NCBI GenBank assembly: GCA_029204225.1
Contig: CM055111.1
Span: forward strand, 27,067,540-27,131,539
DNA length: 64,000 nt
DNA from: Diphasiastrum complanatum
Lineage: Eukaryota; Streptophyta; Lycopodiopsida; Lycopodiales; Lycopodiaceae
Direction of reading: 5' to 3'
The notes beneath the pieces were generated by a model. It ran no database searches. It saw nothing but the letters and a program-made list of their open reading frames with translations, and was not told the DNA's origin. Both the position numbers and the translations under genes were made by a program. Below are positions 1 through 12,131 of the stretch, one piece after another; within the stretch, counting starts at the first letter, position 1; each line of letters starts with the position of its first letter.

Positions 1-345
1 ACAGAATTTGTAGATAATTCGTTGAGTCTAAAAAAACAGTGCACGATTTCATTGTCACATCCACGAATTCTGATTATTTCCATTTTTGTACTATCAGAGA
101 ATTCCACCCATTTTTGTACAAAACATCACTTGCAGGACCATCAGAATTCTTTCTCAGAATTCACAAACTTCATTGAGAAATCGTGGAAATTCTGGGTGCA
201 CTTGCGAATTCTTGTCAAAAAATGTCTATATATAGACTTCACCTATTCCACTCGTGAGTCCATTCCAGAACTCAGCTAGAGAGCTCATGCTGAATTTTTT
301 TTCAAAATTTCAAAAACTTCCTCGAACTCTCACATTACTACTATC
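1..345 (+). repeat. Upstream repeat with palindromic TATA region, copy 1
   Basis: This stretch precedes the unknown ORF that starts at 346. It is repeated, reverse-complemented, at about 27690-27985. It contains many copies of GAATTC-type motifs and a perfect 14-bp palindrome GTCTATATATAGAC at 224-237, about 110 bp before the ATG. The palindrome includes a good TATA box, so the stretch could be the promoter of the ORF or the U3 part of an LTR. The left end of the repeat is probably outside the window. Confidence 0.5.
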
Positions 346-1295
346 ATGGCCGCAAGAGACTCCTCACTCTCACTTGATTGTCATATGGCCTCAGACCCTT
401 ATACGGGCGATCAATTCTTGATCCGCATCAAGAATTATCATGTAGCTTTCACCTTGGCCAAGGATATTCTCATCGACCTTGGCTTCGATCTCACATACTT
501 CATCGATCATCAGAATGAGAGCTTGGTACGAGCAGACTATTCAACTTATTTCTAGAAGTTCCATTCTTTCCAAATCACGCAACTACATTGTCGTCGACCT
601 CTCCTCAAAATGCCTACAATGCGTTGGTTTTTCTAATGTTGGGGAGATGATTCATGGAAAAGGTACCAACTATGATTCAAAGTACTTCCTTAACTTTGAT
701 GGAGGATGGCAAGGCGATTCCACAAACGACGACATTGCCATAAAGCTCATCAAGGACCCTAAACTACGGGCAGTTGTAGAAATTTTCAATACAATGGTTG
801 AAGTCCATACTACCAAAATAAATTGCATTCCAGCAAGCGATCTATTCTCCCTCACTATCACGTTGGACGATCTCACTCAGGCTTACAAGTGGGCCAACAA
901 AATCCATGAGAAGCTTTGTGTGACATTGAAATCTAGAAAACCCACAACTAAGTGTGGGTACCTCTTACACATGATGGTCCAAAAACACATGGGACAACGC
1001 ACGGTCGCAGTCCTCAAAGAGCTAGAGGCAAAATATCCTACCACCAAAAAGCAGGCCACTCCACAAGTATTCGATTCTGCAGCACCTGCAGCCCCCACAA
1101 AAAAACAGAAGGGCAAGGCAATAGCTGAAAACAGTATAAAAGAGGGACTCCCCTGATATCTTATCAAGTGATATAGGGGCCAAATATGTCGCATTCAGCG
1201 TGAGCCTTAAATCCTCCAAGGTCCCAAAGGAAGTTTTAGCACAACAAGCGGCCCGACTTCAACAATGTTGGATTATTTTCCTACTAATCGACTAA
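346..1295 (+). pseudogene. Unknown ORF upstream of a copia-type LTR, copy 1 (frameshifted)
   Basis: I do not recognise this protein. The reading frame opens at ATG 346 (MAARDSSLSL), hits a stop at about 555, continues in a second frame from about 479 to 1156, then in a third frame from 1155 to a stop at 1293-1295. That last stop is about 30 bp inside the LTR that begins at 1266. The same protein appears on the minus strand at 26823-27688, also frameshifted, so the layout ORF then LTR is a property of the repeat. Near the C-terminus lies a lysine-rich stretch (TKKQKGKA). An ORF directly 5' of an LTR would be an extra ORF downstream of pol, as in Sirevirus-type copia elements. That is inference: I see no env, gag or pol motif. 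A captured host gene is possible. Confidence 0.5.
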
Positions 1296-2215
1296 TCGAC
1301 ATTTTAATCTTCGTCCAACTTTTATCCAGACCTGCAGTTTTCTTCGTTGTTTTACACAATCTGCATAACTACTCGAAAATATCTGACAATGTCAGCATTT
1401 TCGGGATTTTCTCTCACTTCAGCTTTTTCACAAAATGCCAGATGCCTCAAATGTTAAGAAAAACGATGTTGGCAAAGACCTTCACATTATTCGCATTTTT
1501 TGCATGACAATTTACATTCATTTCTGCAGAGTGACAATTCACGTTCAAATATGCAAACAGACTGTTTACGACCAAAGCCACTGACTTGCATTAATTCATC
1601 AGCAAGTAATTTCCGAGAAGTTTTAACTAGATGGATGCTAGCACATCATAGCCAACTGTATGACGCATTTGGTGACCTAATTGCTTAGTATAAATAGTTG
1701 TTCATATTCCTACATCACAAGTATTGAAGCATGAACATCAATCATCAAGTATTGAATAGTTAGCATTCTCTCTCTCAAGCCTGCGAGCTTGGACACTCAT
1801 GAGCATTCTAGCTCACTTCTTTAGAGCTGATTAGAGATTGTTATTGTGCTTACTGCTTATCAGTAGTTGTGCTTAATTCGGATTTATTTAGTCACTCCGA
1901 GATAGCTTAGAGTATGCGGCTTCGATCAGCAAAGTTGTTGTACTCATTTACATCTGTTTCATTTTCATACTGAATCAATACTATCTTCTTATTGCATTCA
2001 AGTTGGTCTCAGAATGTATGCGTTTATGTAATTCTTCACGATTGATTGTTTGTCTGATAATTCAATGCTTAATGTTTGCTTGTATTCATTGTTTAACGCT
2101 AAAATTTTCAACATTTCACATTTGAAAGTTTTAGACATTTGGTTACTACATTGCCTAGTACTATAAATTTTTGTTTTTGTTTTGTTTATTGTTGTATGTC
2201 TAGATATATTGACAG
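1266..2215 (+). repeat. Copia-type LTR, copy 1 (3' truncated)
   Basis: The LTR begins TGTTGGATTATT and aligns with the inverted copy at 25724-26713. A TATA box (TATAAATA) lies at about 1689, followed by a transcribed-looking stretch. Similarity to the second copy fades near 2215, so the 3' end and the primer-binding site are missing. It follows directly on the unknown ORF. Confidence 0.65.
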
Positions 2216-4989
2216 GCACTGATTATAATTTTTTGCAAATAACCATGAGCACTAATAGTAGCAGTCGTTGTCATAGGTTAAGGTCTCAATATGAAGCACT
2301 ATGCTGCTAATCTAGTTGGGATCCATGTTAGTTGAACAAAGGGCAGCATTCAACTTGAATATGCTAAGCACTCAAGAGGGTAACATAATAGGCTTGTCAT
2401 CACCTCCCACTCTTAGAAATGAGTCCACCCTTAACTCTTGCTACAATCTAAATGTTTACAAGATGTAGTGAGAGATGAAGAGAACAATGTTTAATAATAA
2501 ACTACATATATTATGTTTTATGCTATTTTGCAGATAGATTATTCAAGAAGTAGAGTGATCAATATGGAGAGTGCAAATTTAGATCATGCAAGAACCGTGT
2601 GATGAAGTTTTACAAAACAAATAACGTTGATCTTGGAGTTTTATTGGCAGATATGAGGAAATGGATTTGACACAAGAGGGCCATTGTGCAAGATGCATAG
2701 TCTAGGTGGGTAGGTCAAAAAAAATTTGGGGTTCTCAATATGACTGGAGGGCTTGCAAGGAGAAGGCCAAAACACTAAACAAATATTACTTGCAAAAGGA
2801 TGTTGCTACGAGTAGGATGACCCACAATCCAGATAATTCTAAGCTAGAGTCCAGTGGAAATATTGGCCTACTAACACAAGTGATACTTAATAATTACCCT
2901 AGTAAAAAAAATGTAAGTACTTACATTATGAGTATGATATGCCCTAGTTTTAATGTTTTGTCAATAGTAATAGGTCGTAAAAGAGTGGCTTGAGTATTAA
3001 TTGACATGAAAACTATAATATTTGTATAACAGCTTCAAGACTCTGAATGTCATCTTTGATACTGGTTCTTGTAAAATTGTGTGAAGCTATAAAGTCATTG
3101 GTAACTATAGAGATGGAATTAAATGCAAAATGGAATCAATATCCTAATACAACCAATCAAAATAAAAAAAATTCAAGGATCTTGCACTTAGTAAGTTTGA
3201 ATATTATGATCTATTCAGAAGGTATCTGAGACAACTGTGCTACTAAATTCCAAAACACATTTGAGACAGCCATGACTTTAGTAGAACTGATGATTTCATT
3301 ACCACAATACAAGAAAGATAAAGAGAGATGATACAATTTGATTCAGAAAAATGCAACAGACATACAAAGTAGATCTCTATGCAAATACTGGTGAGTAGAA
3401 GGTATCTTGGCCAATTCTTATTGAATATGTAGACCGACCAAATAGAAACTGAAGATAAACTTGAATCAGCTTCACCCTCGAGCCACAGAGACTAAATAGT
3501 AGAGATGGGAGGTTTTTGGCAACTGAAGGGCGAATTCTTTTAGGTATATATGGACCCTTGGAACCTAGGAATATCTCTTCAAGAATCCTCATCCTTTAAT
3601 AAATTTATATTCAATTGCTTTTGATCTCCTCACAAAGCTATTAATTACATTTCTAGCCTAGTTTGGAATGACGAGGTGCACATGACTAATAAACTCGTCC
3701 ACGGGAGTGTTGAATATCCATGTCAAGTATTATTTGGAATCCTCCAAATGAAACAGGGACACAACAATTTATAAATTAAAATATTAAACAACAAAATATA
3801 TTTTTTGAAAAAATCAAGTATTTTTGTTACATTTTTGTGAAACAAAGTCATTGTAAAAAAACAAACAATCTATGAAAAGGAGCACAAAGCGGTGAATTAG
3901 GCTAATGATGTTCACTAAACAAAGACTTACCACCATAAATTAGTTTGATGTTCTATTGCTTAAGTGATATTTTTATTATTAAAAAAAAAAAACTCATTTT
4001 AATACTCAAACTCACCTAGAAAAAATACCTCAACTTCTAGAAAATTGTCATAATAGGTTACTGCTATTGCAATAAAGCTGGAAAACTACCACTCAATATG
4101 GAAACAACTGCTCATCTAGTGGTTACACAACCATTCATCTTTGGGTGTCTCCAAACAACCATTATTGGAATGTGGAAAGAAAAATGAGAATAGACAAAGG
4201 ATAATCAAGTTCATCAGCCATGTCTGTTTGTATTGCATGACCAAAACAATTGGAATCATACTATATTTCATGGAGTAATTATTAGATTAAAAATCAAGAG
4301 GCTTCTTATCAAACAATAAAGACAAGATTACGAGTGTGATGATCTATCAAATAGATCATAGACAAACTTGTTAGTTCATTCATGCTTTCTAGATATGTCT
4401 AAGGAATCAACAACATCAAGACCCGACCCTACTTCCACAATAAGTCCTTTCAAGAAAACCTTGCTCACAATAAAAAGATTTATAGAAAGTCATATGGACA
4501 TGAAAAGTGAGCACAAGGGTTAGCACCAGAATAGTCGCTCTAGAATTTAGATTTCCATCATCAAGCAATGATGAGTTATCTCTTTCCACTAATTTTCCCA
4601 AATGTAAATGCTATGTCTACTAGAATCTACCCATACTCCAATGCGATAATCAAAACAAAAGTTCCATGTTCCAACTATATGTCTTTGGGGCCCAAACGTC
4701 ATCCCTCGATATTGGCTTGATCGGGATTCAAGATAGCAACAAAGTGGAAGGGAATTCATGAAGATGCATTAACTAGAATAGATTTGCTACAGTGTAGGTG
4801 CACTTGAGTTGGTCTTGGTTGTGCTCATCCCTAACATCCCAACTCATGCCAACTTTTCAGTTTCGTGTGCTCCCACACTACATGTAGAATATGTGGTATT
4901 TTGCTGGAACCTTCTAAAGGTTCAAATGAGACATGAACTTCTAACACATGATGATAGATGACTAGCTTTAAAGATCTTGTTCCTAGCTT
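2216..4989. other. AT-rich stretch with no gene recognised
   Basis: Only short ORFs without recognisable motifs occur here, the longest about 95 codons at 2706-2993. I searched the minus strand for the DHHC zinc-binding region expected downstream of the palmitoyltransferase-like fragment at 4990-5339 and did not find it. A poly-A run lies near 3980. Confidence 0.5.
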
Positions 4990-5339
4990 CTCTATTTACT
5001 CTGGTTCCAAGTGTTGCTAATAAAAGTTTTTTTGGATTTTGGATATATAACATTTCTCCCTGACCTTTTGGTCTCTTGTCTTTGTGAATCAAAAGAAACA
5101 TGCTCCATTGGCTGTCCTTTTTGAGGTTGAAGCTTTTGATAAGTTTTAGAGCAACTAATTCCAAGATCTACTGGGTATATTGTGGCACAACGGAGCACAA
5201 AAGCTATGATTGTCAGTGTAGAAATAGCACCAACTATGTGATATTCAAACACTTTGCTTTTCAAAATTGGAATTAGGAATCCATAGAAGGCAAATGTCAA
5301 TACAACAATCATCGCCAAAAATGTGGTCTCGAAACTCAC
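4990..5339 (-). pseudogene. DHHC palmitoyltransferase-like N-terminal membrane fragment
   Basis: The minus-strand translation shows two hydrophobic segments, one containing FAFYGFLIPIL and one containing IVGAISTLTIIAFVL, followed by RCATIYPVDLGI. This order and spacing match the first two membrane helices and the conserved R-C-T-x-I-x-P-A-D-P-G-I segment of plant DHHC protein S-acyltransferases. The fragment has no ATG; it may begin at a splice acceptor (CTGCTAG, about 5340). A possible donor GTTGCT lies after the DLGI segment. The catalytic DHHC cysteine-rich domain was not found within 5 kb downstream. The P-to-L change in the PADPGI motif and the missing catalytic part suggest a dead fragment, but an exon of a gene with very long introns cannot be ruled out. 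Confidence 0.45.
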
Positions 5340-7908
5340 TAGCAGGATAGGATAAACTAATTAGAAGACTTGACGTTAGCAACAATTCATGTGATAGGAC
5401 TCCTTGATTGTAGGCGGCAGCTCTTCAAATACTACCATGCATGAGTAAAAACTCCCTCTCATGTAGCAATTTTGATCACATTGAGTAAATTTTTTGGTGG
5501 TGTCCAAAGTGCATCAATTTAAGAGTGAGCACATGATATTTGATTAAGAACCATAGTAGAGGTTGGACTAGTCGCATCCCCAAAAGTAGCGCATGATTTC
5601 CACAACAGTCTATAGTTACGATAAGCAAGCATAAGGATGGAGAAATTTGGTGAACTCCTTCCCAAAACATTTATCACAGTCAAGGAGATGCATGCTTGCA
5701 ATGGATCGATTGCATGCCACTTAAAGAAAAGCAAAAGCAAAGTGTGGCATGCTAGCCACTCTTTCTCCATGCATGCATGATCACCTACATGTACATAAGT
5801 TGCACCCTTAACCAAGGTCCCGAGCCTAAAAAGTTAAGGTTCATGTCACCATGGTCTATCCTTTAACATTGACTATCTCCCAAACTTCATTGACCAACCT
5901 CAATGCATATTAGTATTCTCTTTGCAAGGCAATGTCAAAGAAAGATCTTGAGGTAAGGAGTCAGAAGTCCTACTCCAATTTTGCTCCGAAACTAGGACAT
6001 GAAAGGGCTAGAGACAGCAAACGTTCTCGGTTAATAATAAATATCTAAGAAGGTTTTAGAGCATTGAGTAGGATGGCTCGTGATTCGTGAAGCTGGCTGT
6101 TCGGCAAGGTTCAAACTTCAACTTCCCAGGCTGGTCCCAACCTCCGAGGCCAAGCCAACTGGACAACTAGGACTTCAGGAGAGATCCTACTGGTTATAGT
6201 TGTTAGGTTGGTAGGCAGCCGAACGTTTGTTGTCACCCTCTAAATCTGTGCTTAAAGTGAACTGACGACTTATTTTGGAGTGGACTCATATCAATGCCTC
6301 TCAGCAGCGTGCTTTGTGTTCTGAGCTGAGTGGCTTTCTCCTCAAAGCATAATACATACAGCGAACCGTTTCTTTGACCAATGCGAAGTACAGATGATAT
6401 AACAAGCTCACTACATATTCTAAAATGGTTGCAGTGGTTGCACTGCTCTGGCTTTTGGGGAAATTGGAAAAGCGTGGAGGCTGGCCGCTGCAGCCAGCAG
6501 GTATCCACTATCCAGCAAAATACGGGGTGACAAGACTGTTTGACGAACAATTTCATGTGGTTTAGAGTGTGAGGTCTTTCATGATTCAAGTCTGGCAATG
6601 GGGAGATAGGATTTGAGGGCGGATCACGAGCAGGCTTCAAGAATCAAGAGCCATCGCTGATGAATCATGAAGAACCATAAGTCCAAGAGTCGCATGAGGA
6701 AGCGAAACTGGATACGACTGATCACGTGGGTCCAGCGTGCGTACTCTGTTGCAGATTCCAGTGTTGCCTCCTCAGACTTTTACGAAGAGGACTTAGAGAA
6801 AACAGTGTCAGTGTGTGTCCGATTATTGATAGGAGTAACTCGAGAAGAGCTTCGTCGCCGAGGTGATGAACTATGAGAGCTGACTCACCGAGAGTCGAGA
6901 GGATGGCCAGTGAAACAGCGGGTGGGTGCATCATGCACATTGCACGCTTCCTTTTCATTTGGGGATTGGGGAGAGACTAGAGTTGTGTGTGTGTTTTCTT
7001 GCCTTTTTTTTTTTTTTTTTTTGGGGGGGGGGGGTGTGGCAAAATTGACGTGCACCCTCATTGCTATTAAAAAATGTTATTTATAACCTTATCAAAAACC
7101 TTATAACTTCTATTGTCGTAGGTGTTTTCTCAAATTAGCCCAACAATTTTTGTTGTTGTTGGGCTGATTTGTAATCCTTAAGTTCCCTTTTTCATCAATA
7201 TATAAACATTGATAAAAAACCTTTCATCAAATTTTTTTCCTTTAGAAAACCTTAAACAATTTATTCAAAGCTTTCCATAATCAAGATTTAAAACACGAAC
7301 AATAAATACAATGTCAAATAATACTAGTCTCAAATCTCAAATCTTAATACTAGCCTCTAAGTTAATTTCATAATCTATTATGTATAGATTGAACTTTGAG
7401 ACTTAATTTTAAAGACACTAAAAAAACCTTTTTGTTTACATTTGTAGTAGGTAAAAAACTTACAAAGTATTTTTGAGCAACTAAAAAAATTTATTGACCC
7501 TAAATCTAGCCAAATTCATAAACCTACAAACTTAAAACAAAGAGGGGAAATGTCAAATGTAACAATTGGGCTGATTGTACCCCTCGATATTTCGTGAGCA
7601 CTGACCCTTACACTAAAGAAGGGAGAGAGAGAAAAAAGCAGGCCCCAAGATGAGATTTATGGCAGGCATTCTCTATACATCTATGAGCTTATTTTGACTC
7701 ACAGTTTGAAAAAAAAAAATCAATGTGTGAAAGCATCTACAATGTCTCTCTTATAAGATTATTATCATCATCGACTTTGACTATTGTGTAGACACTTGTC
7801 TTCGAATCCCGTGTATTTCTGCAAACTATGCAACAATGAGAGTAAACATGAATGGATCAAGATTAATATAAGATTTAGGACAGCAGAGGAGTAAATCCAT
7901 TACCCTCC
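5340..7908. other. Unassigned region with poly-T/poly-G tract
   Basis: No gene is recognised. The part from about 6060 to 6960 is richer in GC than its surroundings and has open frames on both strands (135 codons at 6233-6640 minus; 69 codons at 6667-6876 plus), none with a family I know. A homopolymer tract of T followed by G lies at about 7003-7034. Confidence 0.4.
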
Positions 7909-8160
7909 TTAATCTGGATCTATGAATGCCTTGATCCTCAAACTTAGTGATGCACTGAATCTATTGTGTGCATCAATAGTTAGTGCCTTCGTAACAATAT
8001 TTGCCATCATGTGCGTTTGATAGTGCGTTAAGCTTACCTCTCGGTTGAGAATCTTACCCCTAATGTAGTGATATTGGATCTCAATGTGCTTACTCCTAGA
8101 ATGATATCTATGGTTGGTTGATAGAGCCATTGTTAGAATCCACATCATCGTTCCGACCAT
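7909..8160 (-). pseudogene. Copia RNase H C-terminal fragment
   Basis: The minus-strand translation contains SKHIEIQYHYIR followed by an A-N-I-V-T-K-A-L segment. This is the C-terminal signature of copia RNase H, usually H-x-R-S/T-K-H-I-E-I-x-Y-H-x-I-R followed by A-D-I-x-T-K-x-L. It is a short 3' relic of a pol polyprotein. The upstream pol part is missing or unrecognisable, and on that side lies the gypsy LTR that begins at 8287. Confidence 0.75.
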
Positions 8161-8305
8161 TGCTAATACACAGCCAGGTGATGAACACTACACTACCGCC
8201 CATCCATAGAGGTACTGCCACCTCTCTCTCGTGCACTGGAGCTATAGACCACTATCAAGCAAGCTCGAACCTTCGATAAGCCATGGTGTCCCATACCACC
8301 ATACC

Positions 8306-8310
8306 TTACC
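8306..8310. other. Target-site duplicate TTACC (left)
   Basis: The five bases TTACC flank the left end of the LTR element 8311-10692 and recur at 10693-10697 on its right. This fixes the element borders and shows the insertion is intact at both ends. Confidence 0.75.
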
Positions 8311-10692
8311 TGTAGCGCAGGCATCCCAAAGGGAACTGGGAACCACGACTTAGCTTCTCAGCCTTCAACTCTTGCCATCCAAACCCATACATGCAGCCAA
8401 CTCGCCAACAACGATCAAACTTAACCAACTTGAAGTTCCGAAAACCAACATTGAGATCCAACCTGGCGCAATGTCAGATCGGGGGTCCCGATGTGGTTGA
8501 CTTCCCTCCAAGCAAGTCGCCCGACATACATCAAACTTAACCAACTTGCAGCTTCGTTACAAACGAGTAACATCCATTCCAAGCAAGCGGTCTGACTTAC
8601 ATCCGACTTAACCAACTAAAAGCTTCGTCATGAGCGCTGGAAGCCAACCTGGCTCCATGCCAGACTGGACAGCCATAAACAGGTAACTTCCACCCAAGCA
8701 AGCCATCCAACTCAGCTGACAGGTTAGAGCCCGTTCCCCAAGAGCTTAACCCATTCACGTTCATGCAAGGAACACTCAGAACCACAAGCCGCGACAAATA
8801 GGGAGACAACCAGTTCCTGGATCAAATGGTCCTGATAGCATACCGCTGGCGCCACTGACCGAATGGTCTTAACGGCATACCGCTGGCGTCCCGGGATACG
8901 ACCCTCAGCTATGTGCCAACTTAAAAATTTTGAAGCAGCCTTACAATTGGCGCTTTTACCGAACACTGAAACCCAGAAGGTAATCAGAGTCAGTTTGAGG
9001 AAAATCCCACTTTATTGATAAATCTGAGAAGGTTACATTTCAAGTGTGTGACTGACCCTAGTCTCCGGGGCGCTAGCATGCCAAGGCGAGAGCCATGACA
9101 ACATTCCAGCAAGGGAGGCTGAGACTTGGTTGGAGCTCGCCCTGAGTCGCAACCCGCACTCTCCTATAGTATTGGTGGGATTCGGCACCTCCCCTCATAC
9201 CAAGCACTCTACCCAAGCTGGTAAAGCACATTTTTCTCTCTCTAGAATTTTCTCTTTCTAGAAAGTCATTTTCTCTCTCTAGATTTTATTGATCCCCAGG
9301 CTTCCTTTAATCATGCCTAGATCGTGTGAGGTGATTGCACATGGATCTGAGCTCTCTGGACTTCGCTAGAACCGATCAAAGATTTTCAGCCATAGGAACT
9401 TGGCGCCGGCTGGATTCTGGTCACAGTGGCGCCGGGAGTGGCGCCGACGTCGTTGGCGCCAGGAGCAGCAGGGGCACTGCTGGCACCGGGGACAATGCTG
9501 GCGCCAGTGACGCCGGAAGTAAAGCTTATGAAGATAGCTTTACAACATCCACCCCACCTTTATAAAATCTGATGTCCTCATCAGATGTCAGATTATAGTA
9601 AAGGTGTCTCCCAATTAAAATAACTATACATTTAAGCTACTTGGCACAGTACTCAATTTATTGGCCACTTTTTATTAACATTGAAGTTGGCACACCACAA
9701 GTCGGAGGCTCAGCTCTTTGTACTGAAAAATTACATAGCTTGAAAATATCTCTTTGTCTGGGAAAAGCGTAGATTTGATATCGCTTTCGTAAAACCCAAG
9801 ATCCTTATTAACTAGTGACAAAGGCCTTTCTTTGAAATGTTCGCCCCTGTCGCTTCTGACTTTCGAATTTGGAACTCCTTTGAGCTCCTGATTTGTCCTT
9901 GATGCACTTTGTGTTGAGCTCCCTGAGCTCCAGTTTTGATCAGTTCCGCACAGGTATCAAGGCTCCCTGAGCCAAAGGATTTATCGTTTGATTGCCCACT
10001 TTATGGTCCACTCCGTGCCTTGTTGCTTCTACACCTTGTCCCAGCCTGATCTTGATACTTTTCCATCTTGGCTCTTTAAGGTAGGCAAAGATTGAGTACT
10101 CCGCAATGCACCTCTCACTTAGCTTGAAGTAGCTCTTTGAATCAGCCCAAATGTAACCATTGACCTCGTGGAAAGCCAAAGGGTCACACCAGTTTGATCC
10201 GCATACGAACTATCTCTTCGCGTTTGTTTGAAGCACCATGTTTGTCGCGCAAAACTTGACTTTCACAATTCCATCACTGGTCAGTTGCCTCACAGTCAAA
10301 ACAAGAAGTGTACATCGCGCACTCCCCTATAGTATTGGTGGGATTCAGCACCCCCCCTCATACCAAGAACTCTACCCAAGCTGGTAAAGCACGTTTTTCT
10401 CCCTCTAGGATTTTTTCTTTCTAGAAAGTCATTTTCTCTCTCTAGATTTTATTGATCCCCAGGCTTCCTTTAATCATGCCTAGATCGTGTGAGGTGACTG
10501 CACATCGATCTGAGCTCCCTGGACTTCGCTAGAACCGATCAAAGATTTTCAGCCATAGGAACTTGGCACCGGCTGGATTCTAGTCACAGTGGCACCGGGA
10601 GTGGTGCCGACGCTATTGGCGCCAGGAGCAGCAGGGGCGTTGCTGGCGCCGGTGGCGCTGGAAGTAAAGCTTATGAAGATAGCTTTACAACA
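8311..10692 (-). mobile_element. Non-autonomous LTR retrotransposon, internally deleted (TSD TTACC)
   Basis: Read on the minus strand, the element has a 5' LTR fragment (10692 to about 10319), a short internal region (about 10318-9548) and a full 3' LTR (9547-8311, 1237 bp). A purine-rich tract (AAAGGTGGGGTGGA, minus strand) sits just before the 3' LTR. LTR ends are TGTTGTAAAGC and GCGCTACA. A perfect 5-bp duplication TTACC flanks the element. No gag or pol is present. The longer relative at 39173-42731 keeps the primer-binding site; here that site, most of the 5' LTR and part of the interior are gone. Short ORFs in the LTR are by-products of its GGCGCC-rich sequence. Confidence 0.75.
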
Positions 10693-10697
10693 TTACC
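10693..10697. other. Target-site duplicate TTACC (right)
   Basis: Right-hand copy of the 5-bp duplication made when the element at 8311-10692 inserted; it matches 8306-8310 exactly. Confidence 0.75.
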
Positions 10698-11035
10698 CTC
10701 AACCCTTGCCTACCTACATCATGAGGGCTAGATAATTGTCTTGACCTTACCACCAATAGAAGAGCTATTTATTCTCTATGAGAGAATGAATAACAAGCTC
10801 ACGGAGATCCACCTCTGTATATATAGTCCAGGTGGGGTCATCTCCGACCATGGGAATCAAGCATGACCAACGACATTGCACACTGACGTGGGTCTATAAC
10901 AAAGGGTCACCTCACGGCAATAGGACATTGACTCGTGGCACCCAAAAGACCTATAACTCAAGACAAGCATTATGTCCCATAAATGAGACCGTCACCTCAT
11001 GTAACATGTTGCATGCCCTTATGGGTACATAACAT

Positions 11036-11640
11036 TCCCTCCCCATTTAAGAGTCTCCTTCTAATGGGAGCAAGCCAGGGAAGTTCAGTCTTAAATAGTC
11101 CTCTCTCTCCCAAGTGTCCTCGTCATCTAACTTGCTTTCCAACGTACTAGAAATTCATAAACCGAACGGTTTCTCAGTTGGTGACGACGAACGTCAATCA
11201 CTTCTTTTGGGACGTTAGGCACAAAGGTGGATAGATCCTCCAACTCAACTAGTTCACCTTCTAGAATGAGGGAATCCTTTCAACTAAGTCGTTCTTTCAA
11301 ACGACTTACATAGAAAACATGATGAACCCCAATCTCAATCGGAAGATCTAGCTGATAAGCGATCCAATTGATTTTCTTTACAACCTTGTAAGGAACCCTA
11401 TACCTTGGAGACAACTTATGACATTTCTCATCCGAAATACCTTTGAATCCTTATGGATTTGAAGATACACCGAAGTTTCGACCTCAATTTCTTGAGGTGA
11501 GCGACTGCAATTAGCATAAAACATAGCTCTATCTTGAGCGATTTTCATGCTTTCTTTGGCCACTTGCAGTATTTCTTGCATATCTTTAGGAAATCTACTC
11601 CATCTTGCACCTTGAGACCTTTGAGTCTGATAGAAATTGG
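11036..11640 (-). pseudogene. Gypsy chromovirus integrase C-terminus and chromodomain relic
   Basis: Minus-strand frames give an A-x-x-R-A-M-F-Y-A-N-x-S-R segment, then a V-Y-L-Q-I segment, then LSPRYRVPYKVV and an H-H-V-F-Y-V-S-x-L segment, ending with a chromodomain-like Y-E-F-L-V-R-W-K. This order is that of the end of a chromovirus integrase with a chromodomain, which is thought to steer integration to marked chromatin. The pieces lie in different frames, so it is dead. The purine-rich tract and the LTR from 11034 follow directly. Confidence 0.75.
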
Positions 11641-12131
11641 CGAACGCGGCTGAAAATCATACATCAACATAAAAGGACTGAATCCGGTGGCAAAATACTT
11701 TTCACTATTGTGCGCAAACTCGCCGTTGGGAGATATTTTTCTTCAATCAGACTTTCGAAGAGAGAGAAATGCTCTAATCATATCTTCCAACGTCTGGTGG
11801 ATACAAAAAGTTTTATTCAAATGCTTTTAGACTAATATAACTTTGAAAAGTCAAACTCTAAGTCTAATATAAAAATTGGCCTCAAGTGCCAAATATACAA
11901 ATATGACCAAAATAGCAAAAGTATCTGAAATTTCTCACATGCACATGCATCCATGCAACCTCCCATGCAGTCCATCTAAACATAGATCACATATCCCATG
12001 CAATCCTCATGCATACAACTATCACAAGCCATGCACTGCTCCACATCCTTGCCTTTTATCTTTTGCAATCAATATATCCTACCTTTTGATCATATAAGCA
12101 TCTGCATCAAACTCAACTTTGAGGCCTTTAC
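11641..12131. other. No gene recognised
   Basis: AT-rich sequence between a gypsy relic and a copia relic, with two short ORFs that lack recognisable motifs. Confidence 0.4.

Larger units (their letters stand above)
8287..11034 (-). repeat. Gypsy 3' LTR split by a nested element
   Basis: Seen on the plus strand, this LTR runs from TGTCCCATACC at 8287-8310 and, after the inserted element 8311-10692 and its TTACC duplicate, continues from 10698 to ACATAACA at 11034. That gives about 360 bp of LTR. In minus orientation it begins TGTTATGTACCC, directly after a purine-rich tract (about 11035-11050) that follows the gypsy chromodomain fragment, so it is the 3' LTR of that gypsy element. The left border is inferred from the TG...CA termini. 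Confidence 0.5.

Noticed and set aside
1-215. GAATTC-rich stretch as a heat-shock element array
   Set aside because: The spacing does not fit the nGAAnnTTCn pattern of heat-shock elements.
6233-6876. Pair of ORFs on opposite strands as a host gene
   Set aside because: No recognisable domains, overlapping open frames on both strands and no splice-supported continuation. Left as unassigned.
9335-9565. Gly/Ala-rich ORF repeated at about 10500, 39442 and 42555
   Set aside because: It lies on the strand opposite to the sense of the LTR and follows from GGCGCC repeats. The copies do not keep the same frame or end.
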